Assembly: GCA_026003195.1 (NCBI GenBank)
Contig: BPGU01000002.1
Span: 372,001 to 436,000 of the forward strand
Length of the DNA stretch: 64,000 nt
Direction: 5' to 3'
From: Armatimonadota bacterium
Lineage (GTDB): Bacteria > Armatimonadota > HRBIN16
Shown: positions 8,143-16,678 of the stretch, one piece after another
Layout of the letters: each line of letters begins with the position of its first letter
Numbering within the stretch: the stretch's first letter is position 1
The notes under the pieces: generated by a model
Seen by the model: only the letters and a program-made list of their open reading frames with translations
Database searches by the model: none
What the model was told of the DNA's origin: nothing
Program-made: the position numbers and the translations under genes

Positions 8143-10640
8143 GCCTGTATCGCTACCGTGCCGCTGCCTATCATTGTGACCACGCGCGTTTCACCCGGCA
8201 TCAGGCAGAAGTAGTCCTCCTCGCAGAGCAGCCATTGTCCCTCCTGCGGGGTCAGGCGCACGAACAGTGCTATCACCTCGTCGATGTTTTTGATGCCTAC
8301 CTGCTGGTGGCGATGCCATACGCGCAACTTGGTGCGTGGAGCGTTCAGTAGCGGCTGCATGGGCGGTTGAGCGGTACTGAACAGGTACTCATTGCAGGAG
8401 AGTATCCCGCCGCGCTCGTCGTGCAGACACGCCAGTGCCATCCATACCCTCTCCTCAGGAGGCAGAACACATTCCACATGCCCAGCATGCACGACCCCCT
8501 CTGGCACAGCCTCTATCGCTCCTCCGAAGCTTGCGATTTCCCTGCCATCCAGTCCCAAGAGGCACACCGACCAGTGCGCACGAAGGGGTTGCGTACCGGA
8601 GTGATGCACCCACACCCCAGCCTGCCATGTCTCGCCGGGTTGCCAGGTCAGCCTCTCGTATTGCATGCTGATATGCACCGGTTCGTAGGCTCGACGCGCC
8701 CACCAGTAGGCGGGTTTGGGCTGCCCCAGATAGTCCACCACGTTGGTGCAGGCGGTGTTCGGGAAGGGTTCGTTGAACTGCCAGGGCGACACTCCGCTGC
8801 AATGCCACTTGCGTCGGCGGTTGGCTTCGATCGCATAACGCAATCCTTCCGCCTGCATCCACTGGCTGGCACGAATGAAGGTCGCCAGATCCTCGATGCG
8901 TCCGAATAAAGCCTCTAGCTTCTCGCGGTGAATCCACCAGCTGCCGTGATGCAGCCACACCGGGTTCGTGGCGTCGGGTGGGAAGCGATGTTCCTTTGAA
9001 ACGAATCGCTCGAGAACCTGCGGGTTTGCCGCCCCCTCCACGCCGAACTCCGAGTGGTATAGCGGGTCAATAGCATTGTAGAAACGGTAATGTTCCTCCG
9101 CGCCCAGATACAGCCAGTGCCCGTGCACATCGTGCATCTTCCCCGTGCCTGCCAGTTCTACAGACGCGCCCTCCACCGGTCCCGATGCGGAGGTGGGTAG
9201 CCAGATTCGGTCGGGGTCCAGCTCCCGCACCAGAGATTTCAGCTTCGCCAGCGCAGGATGGGCGTCCGTCAAAGGCACCCAGTGGTCGTCCATCAGCTCG
9301 TTGCCGCCGCACCATATCACCAGCGAGGGATGATTGCGCCGCAGAGGTATCATTTGCCTTGCCTGTTCCTCGATGTACTGCAGATATTCTGCATCCTCTG
9401 GTGGCGCGTTCTGAATGCCCGATGAGGAGTGCGGGAACTCCTGCCACACCATGATGCCCATCTGGTCGCACAGGTTGTAGAACTGCTCTCGCTCCAGCAA
9501 TCCTCCGCCCCACACGCGCAACAGGTTGCAATAGGCGTGCTTCGCCAGCGTCAACAGGCGTTCGTAGCGTTCGGGGCGCACCCGACCGTACATCTGTTCG
9601 TGCGGTGTCCAGTTCCAGCCCTTCACAAACACGCGCCGCCCGTTCACCTCCAGCGTGTAGGGCAAAGCGTCCGGCGGTGCACCCTCGTTGGGGATGGCAC
9701 GCACGGTGCGGATACCGAAGGGCACTTCACGCTCGTCGGAGGTCTGCGTGCCTCGCGCCAGCTGCGCCACCAGGCGATACAACGGCTGCTCGCCCATGCC
9801 ATTGGGGTACCACAGGCGAGGATGGGGTATCTGCAGCGTGGTCATCTGCTCTGTCGGTACCGTGTCGCCCAGCGACACCGGTCCGCTCCCCTGAGCTTCC
9901 CGATGACCGTCCGGACCCTCTACATACCAGCGCAGATTCCACTCTTCGGCAGCCTGGGGCGTGCTCCTCAGGCGCGTATGCACCTCGACCAGTGCCTCTT
10001 CTCCCGTCACGCGCGGGCGAACCCATACATCCTCTATCCACGCCCCGTCCGTCGCCAGCAGGGTAACGCTTTGCCAGATGCCCAGCGGAACCAGCCGTGT
10101 GCACCAGTCCCAGTCGTAAGCAAAACGCGATTTCCACAACCGTGCTTTGCTCGTCCAGCCGATTTGCCCCTGCACCACATCTACAGGCGGTTTGTGCTCT
10201 ACCAGCACCGTCAGGCAGTTCTGCTCCCCGAAGCGTAAGATTTCCGAGACATCGAACTCGAAGGGCGTAAACATGCCCTCGTGCCTGCCCAGCAACCGCT
10301 CGTTCAGATATACCTCGCAGGCGTAGTCCACCCCATCGAAACGCAAGCGCATATGCTTGCCTCTCCATTGCTCGGGCACAGTGAAATGTTTGCGATATAT
10401 CCAGTCTCGCTCCGAGAGCCACTCGCAAGCAAGGCTGTTCATATCCTGATAGGGGTGTGGGATCCGCCCGGCATCCAGCGTGTCAGCGATGACGTCGCCG
10501 GGCACGCAGGCGCGTATCCATTCGCCCCAGGGCGGACAACCCTTCGGGGACCACTCCTCTTTCCATGCCTGTCGCCACCAGAACTCGTGGGGCAACAGCG
10601 GTGCTAGCAGCCAATCCTCACCATCCAGACACAGACGCAT
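8109..10640 (-). CDS. Beta-mannosidase, glycoside hydrolase family 2
   Basis: The protein is 843 residues, the usual length for GH2 beta-mannosidases. Domain order is an N-terminal jelly-roll sugar-binding domain (about 1-205, with a DYWDW-like strand), an immunoglobulin-like domain (about 205-310), a TIM barrel (about 315-610) and C-terminal beta domains. The barrel shows the acid/base motif WCGGNEL with Glu448 and the nucleophile motif HSEFGVEG with Glu531, plus the GWNWTP and LRVWGGG strands of mannosidases. It hydrolyses terminal beta-mannose residues. No signal peptide is seen, so a cytoplasmic location is likely. The ATG at 10640 has GGAGG five bases upstream; a TTG four codons earlier is less good. 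It overlaps the next gene by 34 bp. Confidence 0.92.
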   Translation of the reverse strand: MRLCLDGEDWLLAPLLPHEFWWRQAWKEEWSPKGCPPWGEWIRACVPGDVIADTLDAGRIPHPYQDMNSLACEWLSERDWIYRKHFTVPEQWRGKHMRLRFDGVDYACEVYLNERLLGRHEGMFTPFEFDVSEILRFGEQNCLTVLVEHKPPVDVVQGQIGWTSKARLWKSRFAYDWDWCTRLVPLGIWQSVTLLATDGAWIEDVWVRPRVTGEEALVEVHTRLRSTPQAAEEWNLRWYVEGPDGHREAQGSGPVSLGDTVPTEQMTTLQIPHPRLWYPNGMGEQPLYRLVAQLARGTQTSDEREVPFGIRTVRAIPNEGAPPDALPYTLEVNGRRVFVKGWNWTPHEQMYGRVRPERYERLLTLAKHAYCNLLRVWGGGLLEREQFYNLCDQMGIMVWQEFPHSSSGIQNAPPEDAEYLQYIEEQARQMIPLRRNHPSLVIWCGGNELMDDHWVPLTDAHPALAKLKSLVRELDPDRIWLPTSASGPVEGASVELAGTGKMHDVHGHWLYLGAEEHYRFYNAIDPLYHSEFGVEGAANPQVLERFVSKEHRFPPDATNPVWLHHGSWWIHREKLEALFGRIEDLATFIRASQWMQAEGLRYAIEANRRRKWHCSGVSPWQFNEPFPNTACTNVVDYLGQPKPAYWWARRAYEPVHISMQYERLTWQPGETWQAGVWVHHSGTQPLRAHWSVCLLGLDGREIASFGGAIEAVPEGVVHAGHVECVLPPEERVWMALACLHDERGGILSCNEYLFSTAQPPMQPLLNAPRTKLRVWHRHQQVGIKNIDEVIALFVRLTPQEGQWLLCEEDYFCLMPGETRVVTMIGSGTVAIQAWNSDLHHVHL

Positions 10641-10776
10641 CACTTCCTCCAATCAGGGGGCGACCTTTGACAAGATGCACGACGGGCAAAATAACAACCG
10701 TAGCCCCTCTTGCATATTGCTTCGTGCACCCTTCGCCCCTCTCCTGCGTCATCAAAAAGGGGATTCTCCAGAAACT

Positions 10777-10805
10777 TTGACAGCCTGCGAGTGCAGTGGT
10801 ATACT
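10777..10805 (+). promoter_or_regulatory. Sigma70-type promoter of the ABC transporter gene
   Basis: TTGACA (10777-10782), a 17-bp spacer and TATACT (10800-10805) make a near-consensus promoter. Transcription would begin near 10812, 24 bases before the ATG at 10836. This rules out the longer open frame that starts further upstream. Confidence 0.85.
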
Positions 10806-10835
10806 GGTATTTGGCAGGAGGAAGGTGTTGCAGGT

Positions 10836-13079
10836 ATGCCCTTATGTGAACCTGTTCCGGGCGTTTTGAAGGAGAAAGTTGGAGAAGAGCAGATACGTCT
10901 GAGTGTCTATACAGATATCGGCGCAGACGGAACATTCGGTATCCGCTGGCTGATTGTCACGGATGATTGCGTACAGGTCTATTCTCCCCCATCCGGTTGG
11001 GTTCCCCCGGTGCTGGGTAATGGGCTGAACACCACCATAGAACCGCCCGATGTGCAGTGCGACATCGATCTGCCTCTGAGCTGCATCTCCGACGCTTCCA
11101 CCGAAATGCTGGTGGGATGCGGAGCGCTGATGGTGACTCGTGACGGCAAGCCGCTAGAGCTATTGCGGTTTTCCAACGCGCGTGCCGGCGTCTTTGCCGA
11201 GGTGGCCCGCTATCTGTCGGCGGTGGCGAAGCAAGAGCCTCCCCCCGAACCCATCGAGCAGAAGCCCACGCACTGCCCGGTGTGCGGGTTCCGCCTGCCC
11301 GGGGATACGCAGGTGTGTCCACGCTGCTCGCGCAAAGGACGAGTGGTATGGCGACTGATGGGGTTCGCGAAGCCATACAAGTGGCAAATCGTGTTATCTG
11401 GTATCCTCATGCTGGCAGGCACCGCGCTGGAGCTCGCGCCGCCCTACCTGACCAAGATTTTAGTGGACTCGGTGCTGGTGCCACGCCAGAACCTGCACCT
11501 GCTGGTGGTGATTTTGACCGTGCTGGCGTTAACGCGCCTGGCAGGTGTGGGGCTATCGGTATGGCGAGGCAGGTTGTCTGCATGGCTGGGCGCACGGCTG
11601 GTGTTCGAAGTGCGTGCCCGGCTGTTCCAGCACCTGCAATGGCTCTCGCTCTCCTTCTACGACAAGCGACACACCGGCGCGATTATGTCCCGCATCACGC
11701 AGGACACGGGCGCGCTCTACGATTTTCTGGTGGACGGGGTGAGCTCGCTCATCGTAAATGTGCTGCTGCTGGTCGGTATCACGACAGTACTCTTCTGGAT
11801 GAACTGGAAACTCGCCGCGCTGATTCTGCTGCCTACCCCGGTAGTGGTGCTGACCACCATGTGGTTCTGGAAGACCGTGCGCCGCGTGTTCCACCAGTTC
11901 TGGCACCGGTGGTCTCGTCTCTCCGCCACGTTGAACAGCACGCTCTCCGGCATCCGTGTAGTGAAAGCCTTCGCCAAAGAGAGCGATGAGATTGAACGCT
12001 TCCAGCGGCGTAACCGTGACCTGATGCAATCGGGCATGCAGGCGGAGATGATGTGGGCAACCTTCTTCCCGCTACTCAACCTGCTCACCAACATCGGCTT
12101 CTTCCTGGTGTGGGCATTCGGTGGATACGGCGTGGTCAAAGGAGAAGTGCAGCTGGGTACGCTGGTGGCGTTCCTGGGCTACCTGGGCATGTTCTACGGT
12201 CCGCTGCAGATTCTCACCCGCGTGAGTCAGTGGCTCACACGCACCTTCACCGCCGCCGAGCGCGTGTTCGAGATTTTAGATACCGAACCCGATGTGAAGG
12301 ACGCCGAGGACGCCATCCCCTTGCCCGAGGTGCGCGGTGAGGTGGAGTTCCGCAACGTCACCTTCGGCTACGACAAGCACAAGCCCGTGCTCAAGAACAT
12401 CAACCTCCGGATCGAAGCGGGCGAAATGGTAGGGCTGGTGGGACACAGCGGCGCAGGTAAATCCACCCTGATCAACCTGCTGTTGCGCTTCTACGACCCC
12501 GACGAGGGGCAGATTCTGATCGACGGCGTGGATGTGCGCAAGATTCGCATGGAGGACCTGCGCAAGCATGTGGGCGTGGTGCTGCAGGAGCCGTTCCTGT
12601 TCCCGGGCACCATCCGCGACAACATCGCTTACGCCAAGCCCGGTGCCACGCAAGAAGAGATTATCGCCGCCGCGAAGGCAGCCAACGCACATGACTTCAT
12701 CCTGCGCTTCCCTGACGGTTACGACACTCAGGTAGGCGAGCGCGGACAGCGGCTATCGGGTGGCGAGAGACAGCGTATCTCCATCGCGCGCGCTATCCTG
12801 CACGATCCGCGCATCCTGATTCTGGACGAAGCCACCTCGCAGGTGGATACCGAAACCGAACGCCAGATTCAGGAAGCCATCGCCCGACTGGTGCAGAACC
12901 GCACAACGGTCGCCATCGCACACCGCCTGTCCACCTTGCGCAACGCCCACCGGCTGGTGGTGCTGGAGCAAGGGCAGATGGTGGAGGTGGGCACACACGA
13001 CGAGCTGATGGCGAAAGAGGGTGTGTACCACCGCCTGGTGACCCTGCAGAGCGAGATTAACAAGATACGCGCGGTGTAG
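10836..13079 (+). CDS. ABC exporter, fused permease-ATPase with N-terminal zinc ribbon domain
   Basis: This is a 747-residue half-transporter of the MsbA/LmrA type. The first ~140 residues form a beta-rich cytoplasmic domain. A zinc ribbon follows with Cys147, Cys150, Cys161 and Cys164 (CPVC and CPRC knuckles). The six-helix ABC membrane domain spans about 180-475. The nucleotide-binding domain is about 500-747 with Walker A GHSGAGKST (536-544), signature LSGGE (640-644), Walker B LILDEA (661-666) and switch His696. All catalytic residues are intact. It would dimerise and export a lipid, drug or glycan; the cargo cannot be told. The ATG at 10836 has AGGAGGAAGG about 10 bases upstream and a consensus promoter before that. 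The N-terminal extension is not usual for the family. Confidence 0.92.
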   Translation: MPLCEPVPGVLKEKVGEEQIRLSVYTDIGADGTFGIRWLIVTDDCVQVYSPPSGWVPPVLGNGLNTTIEPPDVQCDIDLPLSCISDASTEMLVGCGALMVTRDGKPLELLRFSNARAGVFAEVARYLSAVAKQEPPPEPIEQKPTHCPVCGFRLPGDTQVCPRCSRKGRVVWRLMGFAKPYKWQIVLSGILMLAGTALELAPPYLTKILVDSVLVPRQNLHLLVVILTVLALTRLAGVGLSVWRGRLSAWLGARLVFEVRARLFQHLQWLSLSFYDKRHTGAIMSRITQDTGALYDFLVDGVSSLIVNVLLLVGITTVLFWMNWKLAALILLPTPVVVLTTMWFWKTVRRVFHQFWHRWSRLSATLNSTLSGIRVVKAFAKESDEIERFQRRNRDLMQSGMQAEMMWATFFPLLNLLTNIGFFLVWAFGGYGVVKGEVQLGTLVAFLGYLGMFYGPLQILTRVSQWLTRTFTAAERVFEILDTEPDVKDAEDAIPLPEVRGEVEFRNVTFGYDKHKPVLKNINLRIEAGEMVGLVGHSGAGKSTLINLLLRFYDPDEGQILIDGVDVRKIRMEDLRKHVGVVLQEPFLFPGTIRDNIAYAKPGATQEEIIAAAKAANAHDFILRFPDGYDTQVGERGQRLSGGERQRISIARAILHDPRILILDEATSQVDTETERQIQEAIARLVQNRTTVAIAHRLSTLRNAHRLVVLEQGQMVEVGTHDELMAKEGVYHRLVTLQSEINKIRAV

Positions 13080-13188
13080 CAGTCTATCCCGCACGATTCT
13101 CGCCGTCCACAAGGGGATGGCGCCCCCAAAGAACGCAGAAGCTCGGCAGCAGCCTCACCATCCTGATAGGGATGACAGAAAGGGTTTG

Positions 13189-13222
13189 GGGAGGCTACTC
13201 GCGGCGATGAGCCGTGCCTCCC
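13189..13222. repeat. Inverted repeat between convergent genes
   Basis: GGGAGGC (13189-13195) and GCCTCCC (13216-13222) pair perfectly, with inner GGCT/AGCC pairing. It lies between the ends of the ABC transporter and phosphotransacylase genes. There is no T tract, so it may be a dispersed hairpin repeat (compare 3910-3937) or a weak bidirectional transcription end. Confidence 0.45.
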
Positions 13223-13235
13223 AGTACATGTCCGC

Positions 13236-14174
13236 TTACACCGACACCGTACCGAGCTTGAGCTTTGCCCGACGCGGCGGATTGGCCAGGATCGCCGCTA
13301 CTGCGATAGACAACATCTTGGACTCTGCCGAGTCGGCACGACTGGTCAGCACCACCGGCGCGGATGCCCCAACCAGAATGCCAGCGACCCGTCCACTGCT
13401 GGCGTGCGCGAACATCTTCACCAGCGCGTTACCTGCCTCGATATCGGGAACCAGCACGATGTCCGCATTGCCCGCCACCGGGCTGTTCAGCTTCTTCAGG
13501 CGTGCCGCCTCCTCCGAGAGAATGTTGTCCATCTGGAAGGGACCGTCCACGATACAGTCCTTAATCTGCCCTCGTTCCGCCATCTTGGAGAGGATAGCGG
13601 CGTCAATGGTAGAGGGCACATCGGGGTTAACGGTTTCCACCGCCGCCAGCACCGCCACTTTCGGTCTGCGAACGCCCAGTCCCTGCGCCACGTACACCGC
13701 GTTACAGATAATCTGCGCCTTCTGCATCAGGTCGGGCTTGATGTTCATCGCACCGTCGGTGACCAGCAGCAGACGCTCTCTCAGCTCCAGAATGAACACG
13801 TGGCTCATGATGCGCCCTGTACGCAAGCCTGCCTCACGGTCCAAAATAGCACGGAGCAGGTCTGCAGTGTGGATTTGTCCCTTCATCAACACATCGCACT
13901 CGCCTTCGCGCACCATCTGCACCGCGCGTCGCGCCGCTGCCGTATCATCGGGCTCGTCCAGTACCATATCGGGGGTGATGGCGTATTCCAGGTCGTGGGC
14001 GATGGCATAGATGCGTTCCGCGTCTCCTATGAGAAGAGGCTGAGCGAGATTCGCGTTTTGCGCCAGACGCATCGCCTCCATGATCGACTGTTCGTGTGCG
14101 CAGGCCACAGCAACCCTGTTGCGCTTTAGCCTTGCCGCATCTTCCAGAATCTGGTCGAAGTTGATATAGCCCAT
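13236..14174 (-). CDS. Phosphate butyryltransferase/phosphotransacetylase family enzyme
   Basis: The protein is 312 residues, matching the short phosphotransacylase (Ptb/Pta C-terminal) family. It interconverts acyl-CoA plus phosphate with acyl-phosphate plus CoA in the cytoplasm. Recognisable segments are the VAVACAHEQS start of the fold, GECDVLMKGQIHTADLLRA, a LLVTDGAMNIKP strand, and the C-terminal GNADIVLVPDIEAGNALVKM and VGASAPVVLTSRADS motifs that bind CoA and phosphate. Sequence features favour Ptb over Pta, but chain length of the acyl group is not certain. No kinase gene (buk/ack) is adjacent. The ATG at 14174 follows AAGGAGGAG, and a TATACT hexamer on the same strand about 30 bases upstream may be its -10 box. 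Confidence 0.9.
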   Translation of the reverse strand: MGYINFDQILEDAARLKRNRVAVACAHEQSIMEAMRLAQNANLAQPLLIGDAERIYAIAHDLEYAITPDMVLDEPDDTAAARRAVQMVREGECDVLMKGQIHTADLLRAILDREAGLRTGRIMSHVFILELRERLLLVTDGAMNIKPDLMQKAQIICNAVYVAQGLGVRRPKVAVLAAVETVNPDVPSTIDAAILSKMAERGQIKDCIVDGPFQMDNILSEEAARLKKLNSPVAGNADIVLVPDIEAGNALVKMFAHASSGRVAGILVGASAPVVLTSRADSAESKMLSIAVAAILANPPRRAKLKLGTVSV

Positions 14175-14259
14175 AGGCTCCTCCTTGCTACTTAAGCCGC
14201 TCTATCTACAGTATAACATAGATGGATTGACTCTTCCACTGGGGCAGGAAGCAGGAAAG

Positions 14260-14487
14260 CTACCTCTTCCCCCCGCGAGTGCGATTTGGAGACGACTTTT
14301 TTGTCGCACGCTGGCGGCGAGAGGAGGCGCGTTGGTGCGCAGGACGGCGTGATTGGGTTGGACGATCAGGCAAAGGATACTTCACCCGGATCCATACGAT
14401 CAGCACCACACACGCGGCGATAAACGCGATCGCCCACCACGTTGCCGGGGTCACACCAACGCCGCCTCCTTCACCGCCTTTCGACAC
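14260..14487 (-). CDS. Small single-pass membrane protein, function unknown
   Basis: This is a 75-residue open frame starting at GTG 14487, inside the last 37 bases of the upstream aminotransferase gene. It has a glycine-rich N-terminus, one clear membrane helix (about residues 16-33, WWAIAFIAACVVLIVWI) and a strongly basic Arg/Lys/Ser tail that would stay in the cytoplasm. The topology and charge pattern look like a real protein, and the overlap fits translational coupling, but the RBS is weak (GAGG) and I recognise no family. It could instead be non-coding 3' sequence. Confidence 0.45.
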   Translation of the reverse strand: MSKGGEGGGVGVTPATWWAIAFIAACVVLIVWIRVKYPLPDRPTQSRRPAHQRASSRRQRATKKSSPNRTRGGKR

Positions 14488-15641
14488 GCCTCGATGCGCT
14501 TCGTCACCTCGTCCTCGCTCCAGTCAGGATGCAGGGAGAGGAACACTGTGCGCCTCAGAACATCCAGCGTGCGCGGGCACATGTCCGGTGTGTACTCGGC
14601 ACGCAACCCCTGATTGCGCGGGTGGTTGAAGGGGTTCATGTCAGGATGGTGCAGGATACGCTTCTGCAGCAGAGGCTCCCAGTTCGAATAAACGTGCTTG
14701 CCGCTGTCGATAGGCAACCAGCCATCTGCCTGCTGGGCAAAGGCTCGCGCATCTGCCTCTGAGTCGAACTGGAAAGCCACTACGACCCCGCAGTCGCCCT
14801 CAGGGTCGTTATTCGGGGCAAGGCGCAACCCCGGTACGTCCGCCAGCTCCCCTTCGAACCGCTTACGGATTCGGCGCAGGTCACTCAGGATACCGTCCAG
14901 CCGCCGCAGCTGCACGCGCAATATCGCCCCCATCACTTCGTCCGCGCGCAGCTGGATGCCCACGAAAATGGGAATGCCCAGTTCTTTGGCGTAGGGGCGG
15001 AACGCTGCCCCTCCATCGTGAAACACGAGGGCGCGCTCGTACAGGGTGCGGTCGTTCGTGGTCAATGCCCCGCCTTCGCCACAGGAGATAATCTTGAAGT
15101 AGTTGAAGCTGAATGCGCCCGCGTCGCCCCAGCTGCCCAGCCGTTTGCCCCGGTAGCTGCCACCGTCCGCCTGGCAGCAATCTTCCAGCACCATCAAGCC
15201 GTGTTCGCGCGCAATGTCCAGCAACGCCTGAAGATTGGCAGGTCGCCCCACCATGTGAACCGGAATCATCGCCCGCGTGTTCGGCGTGATTTTACGGCGC
15301 ACATCTTCAGGGTCCAGGGCAAGCGTCTCGTCCACCTCGGCGATAACCGGTATCGCCCCCACCGCCAGCACGCTGGTAGCGGTCGCCATCCAGGTGTAGC
15401 CGGGCACGATTACCTCGTCGCCCGGTCCGATGCCCATGCCTACCAGCCCGCAAATGAGCGCGGCGGTGCCTCCCCCTGCCATGCACAGCGCATACTCTGT
15501 GCCGATGGTCTGTGCCCACTCGCGCTCAAACTGGTCCACTTCGTGCAGGTGCCCTTCTACCCCTGCGCCCACACGGAATAGGTGCCCGCTGAGCAGCACC
15601 TTGCGCACTTCTTCCACTTCCTCTTGACCAATACGATACAT
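14451..15641 (-). CDS. DegT/DnrJ/EryC1/StrS-type PLP-dependent sugar aminotransferase
   Basis: The 396-residue enzyme has the usual length for the family. It keeps the GTEYALCMAGGGTAAL cofactor-binding region, GDEVIVPGYTW, the PLP ring Asp in LEDCCQA (Asp154), and the Schiff-base Lys183 in FNYFKIISCGEGG. Members transfer an amino group from Glu or Gln to a keto-sugar nucleotide, or act as dehydratases or in aminocyclitol pathways; the substrate is unknown. The ATG at 15641 has AAGGAGG seven bases upstream. It follows a polysaccharide deacetylase by 12 bp on the same strand, so the pair probably works on a surface or secreted glycan. Confidence 0.92.
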   Translation of the reverse strand: MYRIGQEEVEEVRKVLLSGHLFRVGAGVEGHLHEVDQFEREWAQTIGTEYALCMAGGGTAALICGLVGMGIGPGDEVIVPGYTWMATATSVLAVGAIPVIAEVDETLALDPEDVRRKITPNTRAMIPVHMVGRPANLQALLDIAREHGLMVLEDCCQADGGSYRGKRLGSWGDAGAFSFNYFKIISCGEGGALTTNDRTLYERALVFHDGGAAFRPYAKELGIPIFVGIQLRADEVMGAILRVQLRRLDGILSDLRRIRKRFEGELADVPGLRLAPNNDPEGDCGVVVAFQFDSEADARAFAQQADGWLPIDSGKHVYSNWEPLLQKRILHHPDMNPFNHPRNQGLRAEYTPDMCPRTLDVLRRTVFLSLHPDWSEDEVTKRIEACRKAVKEAALV

Positions 15642-15653
15642 GTTCTTGCCTCC

Positions 15654-16553
15654 TTATACGCTCAGGATATCCGGTCCCGTCCCCCGCACCGCTCGTTCTA
15701 TTTCGCCATTTGCTACCAGTTCGCCCAGAGTGGCAAAATCGCCCAGCCCGTTCGCTCTTATGTGTTCTATCACCGTGTCCATCAGACGAAAGGCGTAATC
15801 GAGGTTATCGCCCACGCCGTGCGTGTGGGTCAACAGCACCGCCACATCGCTCTCCTGCGCCATGCGGCTTACATCCTCTTTTGCCAGCGCGACGAACTCC
15901 TGCTCTCGCTGCCACGCGCCGCGCCACGTGTACTCATTCAGGATGGGTATCTCTATCACGTCGCTGTACCAGCGGAAAGGTGTGTGGGGGAAGCCTTCCA
16001 CCCACTTCTGGGCGATAACACCGCTGCGATGGGGCAGATGCTCATACCCCGTACCGCTGATGAATGTGCCCGTTTCATAGCGAATGCCCACCTGACGTAA
16101 CGCCTCGAACATCGGCTTGGACATCGCGCCGCAGGGAGCGCGAAAGACAGAGGGATGCACGCCCAGCCGCTTCTCCAAAATACCTATCCCCTCCTCGAGG
16201 CGTCTTCTGAGATTCAACAGGGTGTAGCGGGGCATCAGCTCCTCGCGCCTGCGCTCAAACTCTTCTAGGAACGAAGGCGATATATCTGTGGCAGGCCAGT
16301 TAGGGGGACCGAACTCGAAGCAGTCTTCGTGCGTGAGACCGTGCAGCTGCAAGTCGTGTCCCGCATCTCGTACCTCGCACAGGGCGTGCACCCACTGCTC
16401 GCTCATGGGTTGACCACCTGGCTGGGGCACCACAAACAGGGTTAACCTTATGCCTCGCGCTTCCAGAAAAGCACACGTCTGGCGCATCGCCTCTACCATC
16501 TGGTTATCGCCTGCGCCTGCATCGTCCATCGTCCACACGTACCAGGTTGCCAC
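15654..16553 (-). CDS. Polysaccharide deacetylase family protein (NodB-like)
   Basis: The 299-residue protein has a carbohydrate esterase family 4-like barrel. It shows the metal/base Asp pair at residues 10-11 (TMDDAG), the metal-binding His71 and His75 in HGLTHED, and a later FRAPCGAMSKPM motif matching the RxPxG catalytic segment. Such enzymes remove N- or O-acetyl groups from sugars. No signal peptide is seen, so the substrate may be a cytoplasmic sugar precursor. It starts at GTG 16553, preceded by GGAGGCGGCAA, and is followed 12 bp later by the aminotransferase. A divergent Spy-like gene shares its upstream region. Confidence 0.88.
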   Translation of the reverse strand: MATWYVWTMDDAGAGDNQMVEAMRQTCAFLEARGIRLTLFVVPQPGGQPMSEQWVHALCEVRDAGHDLQLHGLTHEDCFEFGPPNWPATDISPSFLEEFERRREELMPRYTLLNLRRRLEEGIGILEKRLGVHPSVFRAPCGAMSKPMFEALRQVGIRYETGTFISGTGYEHLPHRSGVIAQKWVEGFPHTPFRWYSDVIEIPILNEYTWRGAWQREQEFVALAKEDVSRMAQESDVAVLLTHTHGVGDNLDYAFRLMDTVIEHIRANGLGDFATLGELVANGEIERAVRGTGPDILSV

Positions 16554-16576
16554 TTGCCGCCTCCTGAACGGTTCTA

Positions 16577-16626
16577 CGAAAGAGTTCGCTTCCGGGTGGA
16601 GAGGCTCCTGCGTGTGAACTCTTTCG
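16577..16626. repeat. 11-bp inverted repeat in a divergent promoter region
   Basis: CGAAAGAGTTC (16577-16587) and GAACTCTTTCG (16616-16626) are perfect inverted copies 28 bp apart, with a nested GGAG/CTCC. It could be a pair of operator half-sites or two head-to-head ECF-type -35 elements (GAACTC) reading away from each other. Confidence 0.6.
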
Positions 16627-16642
16627 CCATCACAACGTCTAT
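16616..16642 (+). promoter_or_regulatory. ECF sigma (sigmaE-like) promoter candidate for the Spy-like gene
   Basis: GAACTC (16616-16621) and GTCTAT (16637-16642) are separated by 15 bp, resembling the envelope-stress promoter class (GAACTT with a TCTGA/GTCTA-type -10). No sigma70 boxes are visible in this gap. The gene product downstream is a Spy-like periplasmic protein, which fits. Confidence 0.45.
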
Positions 16643-16678
16643 AAGCACGGGTAGAGCAGAAATCAGGAGGGATGAGCG

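Noticed and set aside
10710-10835. Longer N-terminus for the ABC transporter from a TTG
   Set aside because: A consensus promoter (10777-10805) lies inside the extension and a strong RBS fits the ATG at 10836.
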